DNA of 64,000 nucleotides from Triatoma infestans (Eukaryota; Arthropoda; Insecta; Hemiptera; Reduviidae): contig JAAEAF010000119.1 in assembly GCA_011037195.1 (NCBI GenBank), positions 62,001-126,000 of the forward strand, read 5' to 3'. Below the pieces are notes generated by a model. It saw nothing but the letters and a program-made list of their open reading frames with translations, ran no database searches and had not been told where the DNA came from. Shown in pieces: positions 1 to 11,536 of the stretch. Numbering within the stretch: the stretch's first letter is position 1; the number at the start of each line of letters is the position of its first letter. The translations under genes were made by a program, and so were the position numbers.

Positions 1-19
1 AAATCTGTGAGTAAACTGT

Positions 20-150
20 AGTAGGAGCAAGTCGTGTGAGTGTTTCACACCAGACTTTTTTCTTTTGCTTTCTCTTCTTGCTGCTGTAAGAGGAAGTAAT
101 GTGATTACCACAAATGTTTAACGGAATTATATGTTTTGAGGTCTCTTAAG
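20..150 (+). repeat. Family A tail followed by a family A head
   Basis: A family A tail (GTGTGAGTGTTTCACAC hairpin followed by CAGA) at about 20-54 is followed within a few bases by a degenerate head of the next copy, with the recurring phrase TGTTTTGAGGTC. This is a tail-to-head direct tandem junction. The second copy is interrupted by the SINE that starts near 154. Confidence 0.65.
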
Positions 151-153
151 TAT

Positions 154-351
154 GGATGTTGGTGTAGTGGTTATGAATATGGGCTTGTAACTGGGTGATT
201 CCCAGTTCGAGTCTAGCTTATAAACTGCTAAATTTATATTAGTTTAGAAAATATTAATACAGTAAAGTATGTGCTTCCGCGCCCCCGTCCACGACACCTA
301 ATTTTGAGATAGTTGGACCAGCCTGAAAAAAATTAGGCATTACATTACTTT
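154..351 (+). mobile_element. tRNA-derived SINE, family B, copy 1
   Basis: The 5' part has a polymerase III A box (TGGTGTAGTGGTTATGA) and, about 40 bases on, a B box (AGTTCGAGTC), spaced as in a tRNA gene. The body shares the phrase CGTCCACGACACCTAATT with copies at 6071-6290 and 32581-32746 and ends in an AT-rich tail. Three independent copies with the same limits support a real SINE family, not a tRNA gene. Age and activity cannot be judged. Confidence 0.75.
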
Positions 352-429
352 ACAATCTATGGTAATTAGCATGCAAACTTTAAAGAAAATTGTAGAAAAA
401 ATCGCAAAAACATTTAATCGCATTTAATT

Positions 430-560
430 TGCATCGCTAGAAATCTTTATTCACATTCAAGGGACCTCAAAACATTCATTTTCCCGGTAAAAACTCAATT
501 TTGAAAATTTAACAGGGTCGCTATATTTCATTTTACTAGCTTTAAATGAAACGAAAAAGT
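430..560 (-). repeat. Family A head fragment
   Basis: Read on the minus strand it carries the head signature: a gap of about 20 bases after GACCCTG, then TGAGTTTTTACCGG, then TTTTGAGGTCCC. It is a degenerate partial copy. Confidence 0.55.
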
Positions 561-1200
561 AAAAAAAAGATACTTGGAATAAAATCTTTCATTACAATTA
601 CTATTTGATAAAGTATTTCAGAATATGTGATGAAAGTTAGTGAATGCAAAATGAGCATACTAGTACAAAGTTACCTTGTTTTCAATCAAAGCTTTTATAT
701 CTATCAACAATCAAATGGGGGTGGGGATATCCATCCAATCAGTGTAAATCTTCGAGCGGCTATGAAAAAACCTTTTTTTTATTTATTTTATGTAGCTGTT
801 TTTATATTGCAGCTTAATGTAGGTGAGTAAAGATTGTAATCAAGTCAGATTATCTTAGTTACGCAGCTTGTTATATATGGTTGAATAAATTACCACCGAA
901 GATTCCACCTGAGGTAAACAAAACTCTATTAGTTAATTAGTAATTAGTGTATCTTAATTATCAAATTATAATTAAACAATGTTTAACTTTAATTAGCCTA
1001 ATTAAAGGTATCAGATATATGTCAGAAGTCAGTTTTATTTGTATTTGAGTGTAAACGTTCTATATTTTAGTCATTCTCTTTACTTAAACACACTTAAATG
1101 GGGTTAAGTATTTTCACTAAGATTTGAGAGAGCCAATAAATTGATGGATTTAATATAATTTTACTTGTTTAGGGGATTTTACTTGTATAACTAAGCATCC
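561..1200. other. AT-rich, no recognised feature
   Basis: Low-complexity AT-rich sequence with short TTAATTA runs. The short open frame at 627-830 has no domain or codon pattern suggesting a gene. Confidence 0.5.
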
Positions 1201-2090
1201 TTACGTGGAGCGCTCTGTGTCAAAACTAAAAAAAAATTTAATAAAGTACACGCGAGATCTCCAATAACTCCCTAATATAGATTTTTTCAAAAAAAGTTTC
1301 AAATAAAAACAGATACGTTTCTATCTAGAACATAATTTTATTGGAATGGCAGGACTTGTGAAAGAAACATAATGAGTAATTTAAGCATAGCTAAGAGGTA
1401 GCGCTCTCGTACAGTTTCCGTCGTGCTATAACGTGATGAACGAACCAGCATCATTGCCAGAAACCGTCCATGGGAACTGCGGCATATTTGCTAACCACAT
1501 CTCCAGTAAAAATCATCGCCTTCGCAGACTTTGACCACAAGGCTATTGATCACGGAAAGAAGCTAAGTTGTTTCCAACCAATTAATCAATTTATCTATTA
1601 AGCTTAATGAAGTAAACAAAACTTGTAAGGATGGGGATTTTTGACTCAAAAATAAATATTCATTATAATCCTGAAGGACTACCTCTGCTCAATTTGTGCT
1701 TCCACAATATTTAACGTTCCAGCAAGCACACCAATTTTAAACGAAATCTTATAGTCGTCAAAAAAAAATAAATTCAAAAAACCTATTCAGTAAAATTAGG
1801 CTTATGCTTAACCGATTTTCTTAAAATTTGGAATTAAAGCAATGTTTTTAATATATATTATATTATAGAGGTGGCAGATAACTGAAGTGGTGTACTTTAT
1901 AGGAAAATCGTTGAAGCTGTTTTCGAAATAGTCGTGAGAAACCGAGTAATGTCACACTTCTTTTTGCCCGAAACTTTTGTATCCAGATGCGCTGATATAG
2001 TTAAACGGACGATTTTTCGTTTTTGAGATTTTTTTGTTTACACACACACACACACACACATAGAATATTCGCTAAAAACATTTTTTTCCG
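1200..2090 (-). repeat. Family A, degenerate minus-strand copies
   Basis: The core-unit phrase TTTCAAATAAAAACAGAT appears near 1297, and the stretch from about 1790 to 2090 carries the unit/head sequence in reverse, with a CA microsatellite at 2037-2060 where intact copies have TG repeats. The head is split by the LTR-like repeat that follows and resumes near 2411. Confidence 0.65.
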
Positions 2091-2410
2091 TACTTATATA
2101 ATGAGTATGATGAAGGAGAGAAAATGGTTTGGTTTAGATGAATAAACTAGATATGGCTGAACACTGTATAATGTAAAAAGTGACACTGACTGCCTGGACT
2201 TTACACTAAAATGGTAGAATATGGTAGAGTGGTAAAGAGTAAGGTAGATGACACGTTGTGACTACGAGTGAACTCTGCTATATATCTCCTGTCGCTGTAT
2301 TTAAGCAGTTTCTCCCACTCTAGTCCGAGACAGTGGTCCTATCATTTTTGTCTCTCTCTCTCGCTCTTTCTCTCTGCTATGGATCCCTCTCTTAGAATCC
2401 TATTACACTT
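2091..2410 (+). repeat. LTR-like repeat (family L), copy 1
   Basis: About 300 bp shared with an inverted copy at 24975-25310 and with partial copies at 24660-24780 and 18540-18660. Landmarks in order are GATGAAGGAGA, GCTGAACACTGTATAAT, CTGGACTTTACACT, a TATA-like GTATTTAAGCAGTTTCTCCC, and CTGCTATGGATCC. A core-promoter-like element in a dispersed repeat of this size suggests a solo LTR, but no protein-coding interior was found. It splits a minus-strand family A head. Confidence 0.5.
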
Positions 2411-2530
2411 AAAAAGTCTCAAAACCTATATTTCCAGTGAAAACTCAATTCTGAAAATTGGACACGATCGCAAATCCTTCCCTAGTAACCGGAAGTAAAT
2501 AAAAATTAAAAAGTCGCACTTCCGTTTGAA
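2411..2530 (-). repeat. Family A head, resumed after the family L insertion
   Basis: The phrase TCTCAAAACCTATATTTCC is the reverse complement of the family A head and continues the copy that broke off near 2090. Confidence 0.6.
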
Positions 2531-3286
2531 ACGGATGGATACTGATGAAATTTTGTCTGATTGAAACTATAGATGGTATATACCAAAATAAAAGCTAATG
2601 TTTGCTCTTTCTATGGATTTTTTATTTTGTGGGATATTTCTTAAAACTTATATTTTGAAAATCTGACAAGGAACCAAATAATTTCACTTAAAGAGAAAAT
2701 AAAAAAATATATATCATACAACACATCATAATATGAATATAGCACAATATAAATTGTATATTATCATTTAAAATTATACATTAATATGGATAAGCTGTAT
2801 GTATTAGTATACATGTAAAAGTTTGGGGGCTACGCACTGGTGCGATGGAGGGAGGGAACAATATTCATATACATATACAGTGTATGTATACTTTCTAATA
2901 TAGGGCCGCCAAATAAAAGGATCGGAGTTTAGATTCCATGGGTGCCATTCTGGAATTATCTAAAAGGCAGATTTATAACATCAATTCTAACTGTTACGGA
3001 ATATATATAACATATAGCAGAGTAGACAGCAGAGGGAATAAGCCCTGAAGTTAGGGAAGAAGACCCTGGGACACACAATGTACCCAGCTCCCTGGTGCTG
3101 AATATTTTATACCAATTTTCATCTTATATCATCCCTATATATCATATTTATACCCAGAATATTGTCAGCCTAAAAATAAAAAATTATGATAATTACATAA
3201 ATCACTCCCTTGCCCCCTTCACCAACACTAGCCAGAATTTCTTTTTACTTTCTGTTACTCCTGGTAAACAAATGTGTTTTTTAAAT
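2531..3286. other. Unassigned stretch
   Basis: AT-rich, with a GC-richer patch at about 2820-3100 containing no open frame of note. No RNA or transposon signature recognised. Confidence 0.4.
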
Positions 3287-4420
3287 TTTTGAGACTGAAT
3301 TTTCATCGGAAAATATTTTGACGTCCCTGAAAACGAAAAATTATGTTCTCAAAAAAACTAAAAATCGCAGAAAGAAACTTGGTATTCCGTTTAAGGTACT
3401 AAATAACGTAGCACGTGATACAAAAGTTTCGGGCCAAATCAATTCAGCAGAAGCGCGACTTTACTGAATGCTTTTTTCCCCTAGTAAGAGGAAGTATTGT
3501 AATCGTGCCAAATTTTCAATATCGCGTTTTTCACCGGAAATATCTGTTTCGAGATTCGCTGAGTCCAAAAAAGTGGTTTTTAGAAAGTGGTGTGTGTATG
3601 TGAACGGCATAGCTCAAAAACGAAAAATTATAGTAAGTTCAAATATATCACTGTGGGATCCGACAGTGGATAGTGTCAAAATTCCTCAAACTGAACTACC
3701 ACTTTCTTACGATTTGCTTAAAAATGGCTCCGACGATTTTCTTTAAACTTGGTATCTCAACTAAACGAACAAAAATCTACAGCCTTTATTTAAAATATTT
3801 CTCCGGGAAAATTCATTTAAAGGCACTTTTAGGGGAGGAGTTTGGTTAGGTTTTCCACTAAAGAGGTATTTCAGTTTACTATACAATTCTGTCATCTAAA
3901 TAGTATTAATTAGAAGAATTAAATGTGTTGTTGTAATTCCCAGTTTGAAAAAATCGGATGAATGGTAGCGCGTTTTTACTGAAATGTATTTTACAGTGTT
4001 CTGGTATTTTCTTGAAAACGGCTTCAACAATTTTCTTTAAACTATAAATGTGAACTACACATATAAAGAGCTACAAATTTTATTTGAAACATTTCTCCTG
4101 GTAAAGTCATTTAAGCGGTTTTTGGGGGAAGGGTAGGGTCATGTTTTTCTCTAAAGTGCTATCTTAGTTGATTATACAATTCTACCACCTAAATAAAATT
4201 AGTTAGAAATAAATAGATTGCCAAAATTCCGAGTTTCAAGAAAATTAATAAAACGGAAGTTTGCTTCTACTGAACAGTTTTTTCAGTTTTCGACGAATTT
4301 CATTAATTTGTTATTCTCACTATTAATCTTTTTTTTTTTTTTTTTTACGATTTTCTTTAAAACGGCTCGTATACTAAATTTGTTTAAATACGGCACTTGC
4401 CGTTCTGAAAAATCCATTGA
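3287..4420 (+). repeat. Family A, two heads plus three core units
   Basis: A degenerate head at 3287-3478 is followed directly by a better one from 3480 (CTAGTAAGAGGAAGTATTG, then ACCGGAAATATC and GAAAGTGGTGTGTGTATGTG). Three core units follow, their starts near 3690, 3957 and 4250, so the unit length is about 270-290 bp. Each unit repeats ACGATTTTCTTTAAACT and the ATTTCTCC-GG-AAA phrase. The small open frames inside are not conserved as protein. Confidence 0.7.
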
Positions 4421-5335
4421 GTAAAGTAAGTGATACTTCCGGTTTGGAAGGAATTTCGACTGATTCCATTCTGATAACCCATACTGCATTTTTCTCTTAA
4501 TGTAATTTTAACTGGCAAAATTTGTTTTAAGAATTTTTGCATTGATTACTAAAGATTTCGCTGCACTTACAACACATACAATTAAATATGTTGGGGATTA
4601 TAATTGTTTCCTAACAGCACCATTTACCTCAACCCTTTAGCAAAGTTTTCTAACACCATTTTAAATTTAACGCTTGATCATAAGATCCGCCCTAGAGCCC
4701 TACAAAATTAATTTCCGCTCTAGAGCCCTATAAAATGTCCCGAAATAATAGTGATTAACGTTATTTAATATAGTAAAATTGTAATTTTTCAGTTAATTTA
4801 ACTGAACAATTTCCACGATGTCGGTAAAACCAGATTTACAAACGATATAAATAAAGAACACAATGATTTGTAATAAAATATAATACTCTCGTAATAATGA
4901 TAAAGGATAAAATAGAAAAACAAGGGAAAAGCTATAAAATGGCCGCCATTACAAACATATGTGAAAACTAAAGTAAAACTCGATCCAGATGGCGCTAGTA
5001 GTAAGTAAGGGAGGAGAGAATGTGTACGAGTTGAATATATAGACACAGAATTGCTCCCTCTATATCTTTTCCTGTTTTCTAGTACAAACTGGAATTCTGG
5101 ATAGAACTTACACAGATTGTCTAAGACATGAACTCTCAGTGTTCCAGTACTTCTTTTGCACAAAAAAAAAAAAGAGCCGCTATACGTTTTCCAGCTCCAT
5201 TCAACTGTACAATAAGTACTCACAAGGGAGCAAATTTGTTCCTAACTGTGTTCCGTTATTGGTCTCTATACATTTTGCCCAGAATCAAAGTCAATATTGT
5301 ATTTATTAGTTTTTATTGCATTTTATTTTACTTTC
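4421..5335. other. Unassigned stretch with a short tandem duplication
   Basis: At 4688-4740 there is a 28-bp imperfect tandem pair built on CTAGAGCCCTA-AAAAT. The segment 4940-5160 is GC-richer and on the minus strand contains a TATA-like TCTATATATTCAAC. That could be an LTR promoter, but no second copy supports it. Open frames here overlap on opposite strands and look accidental. Confidence 0.4.
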
Positions 5336-6060
5336 TTTTATTACTGTAAGAGGTAGTACTATGATCTTGTCAAATTTTCGAAACTTGAATTTTTAGAAGT
5401 GCCTCTTACTTCCAAATAATGGTTGGATCATCATCTGTTTCTGCCTACCAAATGGCCCAAGCAGGTGATCCGCAAGGGAGCAACTAATCCTAAAATCCTT
5501 CCTATCCACCAATGCAGACGATATTCTCCTCAGACTCCTGACTCTTTGATAGATATCCCATAGAAACATTCAGAATCATGCGCTATTTTGGAGAGATGGC
5601 TCAAAAAAATGAAAAATCGATCTGAATGAAAGCATCCATCAAAATGTCAAAACATTATTGTCTGGTCCCTTGACGGGACTTTAACTTTAGTATGAACTTA
5701 CGATTTTTTATTTCTGAGTTATGCTGTCAAGACACACATATACCACTTTTTCGGACTCAGGAACCTCAAAATATATATATTTCCGATGAAAACTTTATTT
5801 TAAAAAAATTTGACAAGATTGCAATATTTTCTCTTACAATTGGATGAGAAATATTTCTAATTAACAGATTTTTGGCCGACACTCTCGTGTCCGTATTTGA
5901 AAGTTTGAACTATCCGATATTTTTTTGTTTTTAGATAATTTATTTGCGTACTCACAGACATACACACTCAGACTGTTCGTTTTTCTTTTGTTTTAGCGCT
6001 CAAACCATGAATTTCTGGTGAAAATTTTATTTTGAAATTTTTAAAACGCTCATAATACTT
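5336..6060. repeat. Family A fragments on both strands
   Basis: A plus-strand head begins near 5345 (CTGTAAGAGGTAGTACTATG) and a minus-strand head lies at about 5680-5850 (CTCAGGAACCTCAAAATA, then TTCCGATGAAAACTT). Between them is degenerate unique-looking sequence. Confidence 0.55.
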
Positions 6061-6070
6061 CCCCTCGTAG

Positions 6071-6290
6071 GGGCGGGTGTTGGTGTAGTGGTTATGAGCA
6101 TGGACTTATAAGTGGGAGATTCCCAGTTCGAGTCCAGCTTATAAACTGCTAAATTTTATATTGGTATGAAGAATATTATTATTAAAGTAGATGCTTCCGC
6201 CCCCGTCCACGACACCTAATTCGGTAGTTGGACATTAAGCCCGCCTGGAAAAATAGGTATTATTTTACTTATTACTTTTACTTACTTCCC
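6071..6290 (+). mobile_element. tRNA-derived SINE, family B, copy 2
   Basis: The best preserved family B copy. The A box is TGGTGTAGTGGTTATGA and the B box AGTTCGAGTCC, followed by the shared body with GTCCACGACACCTAATTCGG and a tail rich in TTA/TTACT. The tRNA-like part is followed by a non-tRNA body, the normal build of an animal SINE mobilised by a partner LINE. Confidence 0.8.
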
Positions 6291-6815
6291 CTCTTCTTAA
6301 AGCGAAAAAAACATTAACTTATATACCATTTTGTATAAAAGTATTTGTAGACCGTTGATGAATTATACTATGAAGAAATTTGGTAAGGATCGGTCAAGAA
6401 AGAAACATTCAATTATGCCAAGGTTTCGACAGAGTTTCCTGTTTTTATCAAGGCTTTATCACGACGTATATAGATAGTCGTGAAGATTTGGAGAAAGAAT
6501 TTTTAAATATACACATTTGTTACACCGCGAAAACAAAAAAGAGAATTAAATTAATTAGTTTATTGACTCACACTATCTACAGAAAAAAAAAAATGATAAA
6601 AAAGAAATTTTTTTCCTGTACCTAGATGATTTGAGCCAACTAGTAACTTTTAATTTTCTTTTTCATCATTTCACCCATCACTGCACCCATGGAAAGCCCT
6701 TCTTTAATCAATTTAAAAAAATCCTTAAACTTGTGTTCTCCTTCTCTGGTGATCTTCCTGTAATTTTTCTTCACTTACAAACACAAACTATTCCATAAAA
6801 ATATATTTCATTTCT
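6291..6815. other. Unassigned AT-rich stretch
   Basis: Contains a phrase near 6370-6440 (AAGAAATTTGGTAAG, then AATTATGCCAAGGTTTCGAC) that recurs at 60950-61020. It is therefore part of another low-copy dispersed repeat. No coding signal. Confidence 0.4.
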
Positions 6816-7900
6816 CTTACTCATGTAAGAGAAAATATTGCGATCTTGTTACTTTTTCGAAACTGAATTTTTTTTTCTAGCATAAATACATATATTGAAG
6901 TACCCTGAGTGCGAAAAAACGCCACCGTGCGTCATTTGTGTGAACACAAAATATCTCAACAAAAAACAAAACAAAACAGGAAGCTTAAATTTGATTTCCG
7001 TTTAAATTTAATCCACCATTTCTGACATTAAAATATCGTGGAAAACCGGAAGTACGACCATACAGAGTTTTTCTTTTTCTTTTTTTTTTCAGGTTTTCGT
7101 GATTTTTTTTTAAATTGGCTGCTATGATTTTGTTTTTAAACTTCGCATACTACTCGTATTTGTCTTCGCACACATAGAAATTGTTTCGAAGAAAATTTAT
7201 TTGGGGGGGGGGATTTTAAGGGAGAATTACGGTTCTGTGGCATTCATTTCAGTAGAATACGAAAAAAGTGTTTTTTAGAAAGTATGCAAACATATTATGT
7301 CTGTATGTTTCAACAAAATATCACAGAAACGAAAAGTGGCAGGGCGCTCAAAACTTAGTATTGCGTTTAGGTACCACCACCGCATAAGACACGAAGTTTT
7401 CATGCAAAATCCATCCACCGGAAGTGCCATTTTACTGATTGTTTTTTTTCTTCATTTTTTCGTGATTTTTCTCGAAATCCGCTCCAACGATTTTATTTTA
7501 AACTTCCTGTACTTATCTACAAACTTAAATTAAATATCTATCACTTTTATTTGAAACTTTTTCCCGGGAAAATTGATTTTTTGAGATTTTGTGGGAACAG
7601 TAGCGCTATATTTTGCTCTAAAGTACCATTTCAAAATCATATATGGTTTTTACCACCTACGTAATACAATATTATGGAACATTTTGGTTTTTCTCAATCT
7701 GAACTGCAATTCCAATTTCTGAGAATAATCGGTTAACCGGAAATTTTAATAATTGGTGTAAGAGAAATTAATGTGAATGCTTCTCACTAGATATTTTTTT
7801 TTTCTAACTTAGGATACTTCAAAACATAAATTTCCGTGGCACTTCTTACAATAGTAAGAGAAAGTAGAAAATACGAGCAGTCATTGAAATAAATGAATAA
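6816..7900 (+). repeat. Family A copy, degenerate
   Basis: The head starts near 6822 (TCTCTTACTCATGTAAGAG). Unit starts are seen near 7048 (ACCGGAAGTACGACC), near 7420 (CACCGGAAGTGCC) and near 7737 (AACCGGAAATT). A degraded tail with TGTGAATGCTTCTCAC lies at about 7755-7790, and another head begins after it. A poly-G run interrupts 7203-7212. Confidence 0.65.
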
Positions 7901-8800
7901 TTTATAAAAGTCGACGGAGTATTTTTTTTTCTTTTGTCAAAAGTAGGGGAAAAGCTATAATAAAAAGAACGTTGCTATAAGTTTTTATTTCCCGGGGATG
8001 GGGCGTACTATGAAAATAATAAAAGTCCTTATTATTATTTTATTATACATTTTGGCAAAGAAAATAATAATACATTGTTTTATAGTTATTAATATTTGAT
8101 ATAGTTCTTGTACAAGTTTCTAGTTTGCTGAGACTTTAAAGCAAGGAAATTGACTAAGTCCAAAATTAATTATAGTTAGCTTGTTTCTATGTACAGTTTA
8201 AATCGATATCCCACTTAGTTAGTGAACAAGTTTCTGTAGAGTACATTTTATTTAATATAGCGAAATAGTAATAGTTATATATACGTACTATTGTAACAAG
8301 TTTCTTTTTAAACTGTCATCACCATTTACTGTACAATTTCTCAAAACTGTAATTTTCAATTACTCCATCTATATGACATTTAATTAATATAATAGTTTTC
8401 AACTTTACCAGATCATTTTATGATATAGAATTTCCCAAGATATTTTCAAATTGGAATACGAGCCAAATGCTTTTAAAAGAAATCAAAACAAAAGTTGTAT
8501 GCGTGTTTTTTTTCCACCTGATTTTCTTTTATTAAAAAACTTTTCTGTCCCTTTTATTGCTTCAAAGAAATTTGAGTCCCAATACTACGTTGTTAAGGAT
8601 CGCTTATAATAAGAGTTACTTACTACTCTCTTTTGAGTACCAGTGTATGTTGGCACAAAAGTTGTGAAAAAGGTATTATACAGTTAGCCAATTTCTAGTT
8701 TCAAAATCTGCTGTGAAAACCTTACACGACGACTTTCACTTACTCAAATTACTTAATAAAATTTAATTAAGAAATTTTCTTTGTTAAGGTGTTTACAATG
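7901..8800. other. AT-rich, weak ACAAGTTTCT repetition
   Basis: The decamer ACAAGTTTCT occurs three times between about 8110 and 8310. It could be a decayed tandem repeat. Nothing else is recognised. Confidence 0.35.
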
Positions 8801-9400
8801 TTTTAATAGGCTGGCCATTAAAAATCGTGGTGTAGATTTCACTTGCATACTTGAGCGGCCTTATGTGAGAAGCGTTTTATTTCAAAACTAAGAAACCTTG
8901 TGCAAATTTAATTTTAAACTAACTACAGACTCTTCCAATATCTCATAAAATCAATTTTTTTCAGATAAATGTTTCAAATAAAAGTGATAGATTTCTATAT
9001 ATGCATCAAGCATTCCAAGGCTTCTAATATCCATCCATATTACGTATGTATGTCAAAATTTAGAGGAAATATGCATAACGCAATTATTTTCCCCAGAAAC
9101 CGTCAAAAAAATCAATTTTCCTAGGAAAATGTTTCAAATAAAAGTGATAGGTCTTTATGTGTGTAGATAGTATAGGAAATTTAAAGAAAATCGTTGGAGT
9201 GTTTTCGAAAAAAAAATTATCGCGAAAAACTGAAAAGAAACCAATTCAGTAGAATCTTACTGAATTGATTTTAATGGGTTGATGGATCTTTTGCCCGAAA
9301 TCTTCGTGTCTTCGATGCGGTGGTAGTGCCTAAACGGAATACCAAGTTTCCCGCAAGTTTTACTGGTTTTGAAATGAGTGCACACGAACTGACTACTTGC
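8801..9400 (-). repeat. Family A units, minus strand
   Basis: Two unit cores in reverse, each with TTTCAAATAAAAGTGATAG (about 8986 and 9136), then the head boundary near 9300-9400 (CGAAATCTTCGTGTCT and AACGGAATACCAAG). Confidence 0.65.
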
Positions 9401-10689
9401 ATGTAAACTCTATATTTTAATCGTATTAGCGAGAAGAGAAGATTATATGGATGGTAGAGAAACCAAGCAATGAGTGATGATTGTTGGTAGCGTGATGAAT
9501 GCGGAATGGTGTAGCGTTGGCTGGTGTATGTCGCCTGAAGAGTGATGTGAAGTTAGAACTCTTGCTTGTTAACTAGTAGAGCTTAGCTTGGTGAATCTTT
9601 CCAAGAACGTCACTTGTTAACTCGTCAAAAGTTGATCTGATTAAGCCCAGGTCGACATTTTTATTCAATTTTCTAGTGGTAGCTTCTAGGTAAGGAAGAT
9701 TTGCTTGTCGAAGTTGAAGCTCATTAGTCAATATATTGTAGCGAATTGTGACAGCGAAGGTATGCGCAGTTGACGTGCGCTAGGCAACTCAACAGTGGCT
9801 ATTTGATGCGGTTACTAATTCAACTATTGTGTGCAGTTTTTGGGTGGAGAAATTGATAGTGATTGGTTTCATTACAGATACGCATTTCAGAAATTAGAGT
9901 GTATTTGTAATGAAATGCCACTTTGCTGGAAAGCTTAAAATTGCTTAGGTTGTAAAGTTTATAATGAAAACCGCTACAGTCGTTTTTCGTGAAAGTCGCT
10001 GAAAATCTGAAGAAGAAAAAATACCTTTAGTTAAAAGCAGATTTTTCATAATATTGAGGAGGTCTCAATGCTGTATTTCCTACATAATTTCTCAAATTTG
10101 ACAACCTAGTAATGCTTTTTACGTTCACCAGGAAGGGACAGTAAAAATCCATTAGTAAAATGGAATCAATCAGCGAAATGACTTTAAATTGAATGCAATA
10201 TTTTCCGCCATGAAATAAATAAATATAAACGGTACAAAACTTGTCCAAAGTCCTATTAAACAAAACAAAGCATTCACATTTTCTCCAAACTAAGTATTTA
10301 CTTCCTCAATTTTCCACCCCTAGTTTGGAAAAGTTTCCCATTTTACCTATGGAAGTTGGAAGTTACGAGTTCAAGATTATTCCCCAAAGTGGATAACATT
10401 GTCTGAACCCCATACTATTTCAAAGTCAGTCGTAGTTTTTTTTAAGGGGAGGGCTAAATGATAAGGTCTTTTCCGGTTAATGGAGGGGGCCATTAACTTT
10501 TTTAAGCGACCTTTCAACTTTTGTTATCAGACCACCTTTCTTTGCTACATTGTAGTAATAACAAAAAAAATTAAAAAATAGACCCATGATAAATTTAATG
10601 CTGCCTCTATATTAATTATTTAATTTGTTATGTAGTCGCTCTATTAATTATAATTTAATTAATAAATTGTCTTTAACATTGCAGCTACA
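9401..10689. other. Unassigned, GC-richer between 9420 and 9850
   Basis: The first 450 bp are less AT-rich than their surroundings and hold no long open frame, RNA fold or repeat partner seen in this window. The rest is AT-rich. Confidence 0.35.
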
Positions 10690-11161
10690 ATTTTTAAAAT
10701 ATTACAAATGAAAGTGATTCGTTTTTGTCTGTGCAGTAAGCATTCCAAGTTTAAAGAAAATCGTTATAACGGTCTTCAAGAAAATTGCAATAACTCAAAA
10801 TACCTACTCGGTAAAGTCGCACACTCCCGATCAATTGATTTTCTTCAAATTTTGTATCAGTGCTAATTATATCAGTGCTTGTAACGTAAATTAATATTAT
10901 ATAGTTGGTAGGATCATAAATTATTTGAAAGTGATACTTTAAAGAGAAGTATAACGCTACTGTTTCCTCAGTAACCCCCAAAAAATCAATTTTCCCTGGA
11001 AAATGCTTCAGATAAAAATAATAGGTATTTATGTGTGCAGATAGATACGAAGTGTAAATAAAAAACTTGGGGCCATTTTTGAGGAACTCACAAAATACTT
11101 ACTAAAAAACAATTCAATAAACCCACATTTCCGATTGATAGATTTTGACGTGTTCAGCTCC
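10690..11161 (-). repeat. Family A units, minus strand, interrupted by a LINE
   Basis: Unit cores in reverse (AATGAAAGTGATTCG near 10706 and GATAAAAATAATAGG near 11011). The copy resumes at 11549 after the LINE at 11174-11536 and runs on through the head and the CAGTAAGAGAAAGT motif near 11755. Confidence 0.7.
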
Positions 11162-11173
11162 ATTGTTGGACTT

Positions 11174-11536
11174 ATTATTATTATTAGTCTGTGGAGACGG
11201 ACCAAACCCTACGCTATCCAAAGCCTCACTGGGCTCATATAGCTACCCCAGGAAAAACAACAACAAACCGGGTCTAGAATAAATCCAGCAAATCCAACAG
11301 TAATCCATCTAAGATTCACCGTAGTCCGAACAAATCGGACAATAACCTTAAGGGGAAATAGCCTAAGCTTTTCCACAGACAACCCTGCTCTGACCAAAGG
11401 TCCTGAACCTAATCTCCTCATAACCCAGACAATATGTCATAAGATGGATGGGTGTTTCCTCCTCTGTCTCACAGATTCTACAAAATGGATCCCGCATGAG
11501 CCCCATTACGTAGAGATGTCTCCTTAAACCACAATG
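11174..11536 (-). pseudogene. 5'-truncated LINE, C-terminal zinc knuckle and 3' tail
   Basis: A 363-bp minus-strand remnant of a non-LTR retrotransposon. Its first frame encodes a C-terminal knuckle, CRICETEEETPIHLMTYC (C-X2-C-X8-H-X4-C), preceded by GLRRHLYVMG. This arrangement is typical downstream of the RNase H domain in I/Jockey/R1-type LINEs. The frame ends shortly after the knuckle, and the rest is 3' region ending in TAA repeats (about 11174-11188 as TTA on the plus strand), as in I elements. A perfect 12-bp target duplication, ATTGTTGGACTT, flanks it at 11162-11173 and 11537-11548. Reverse transcriptase and endonuclease are missing through 5' truncation. A second copy lies at 37150-37515. 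Confidence 0.85.

Noticed and set aside
4798..5223. 141-codon open frame on the minus strand
   Set aside because: No domain; overlaps an opposite-strand frame; aromatic, low-complexity content as expected of AT-rich chance frames.
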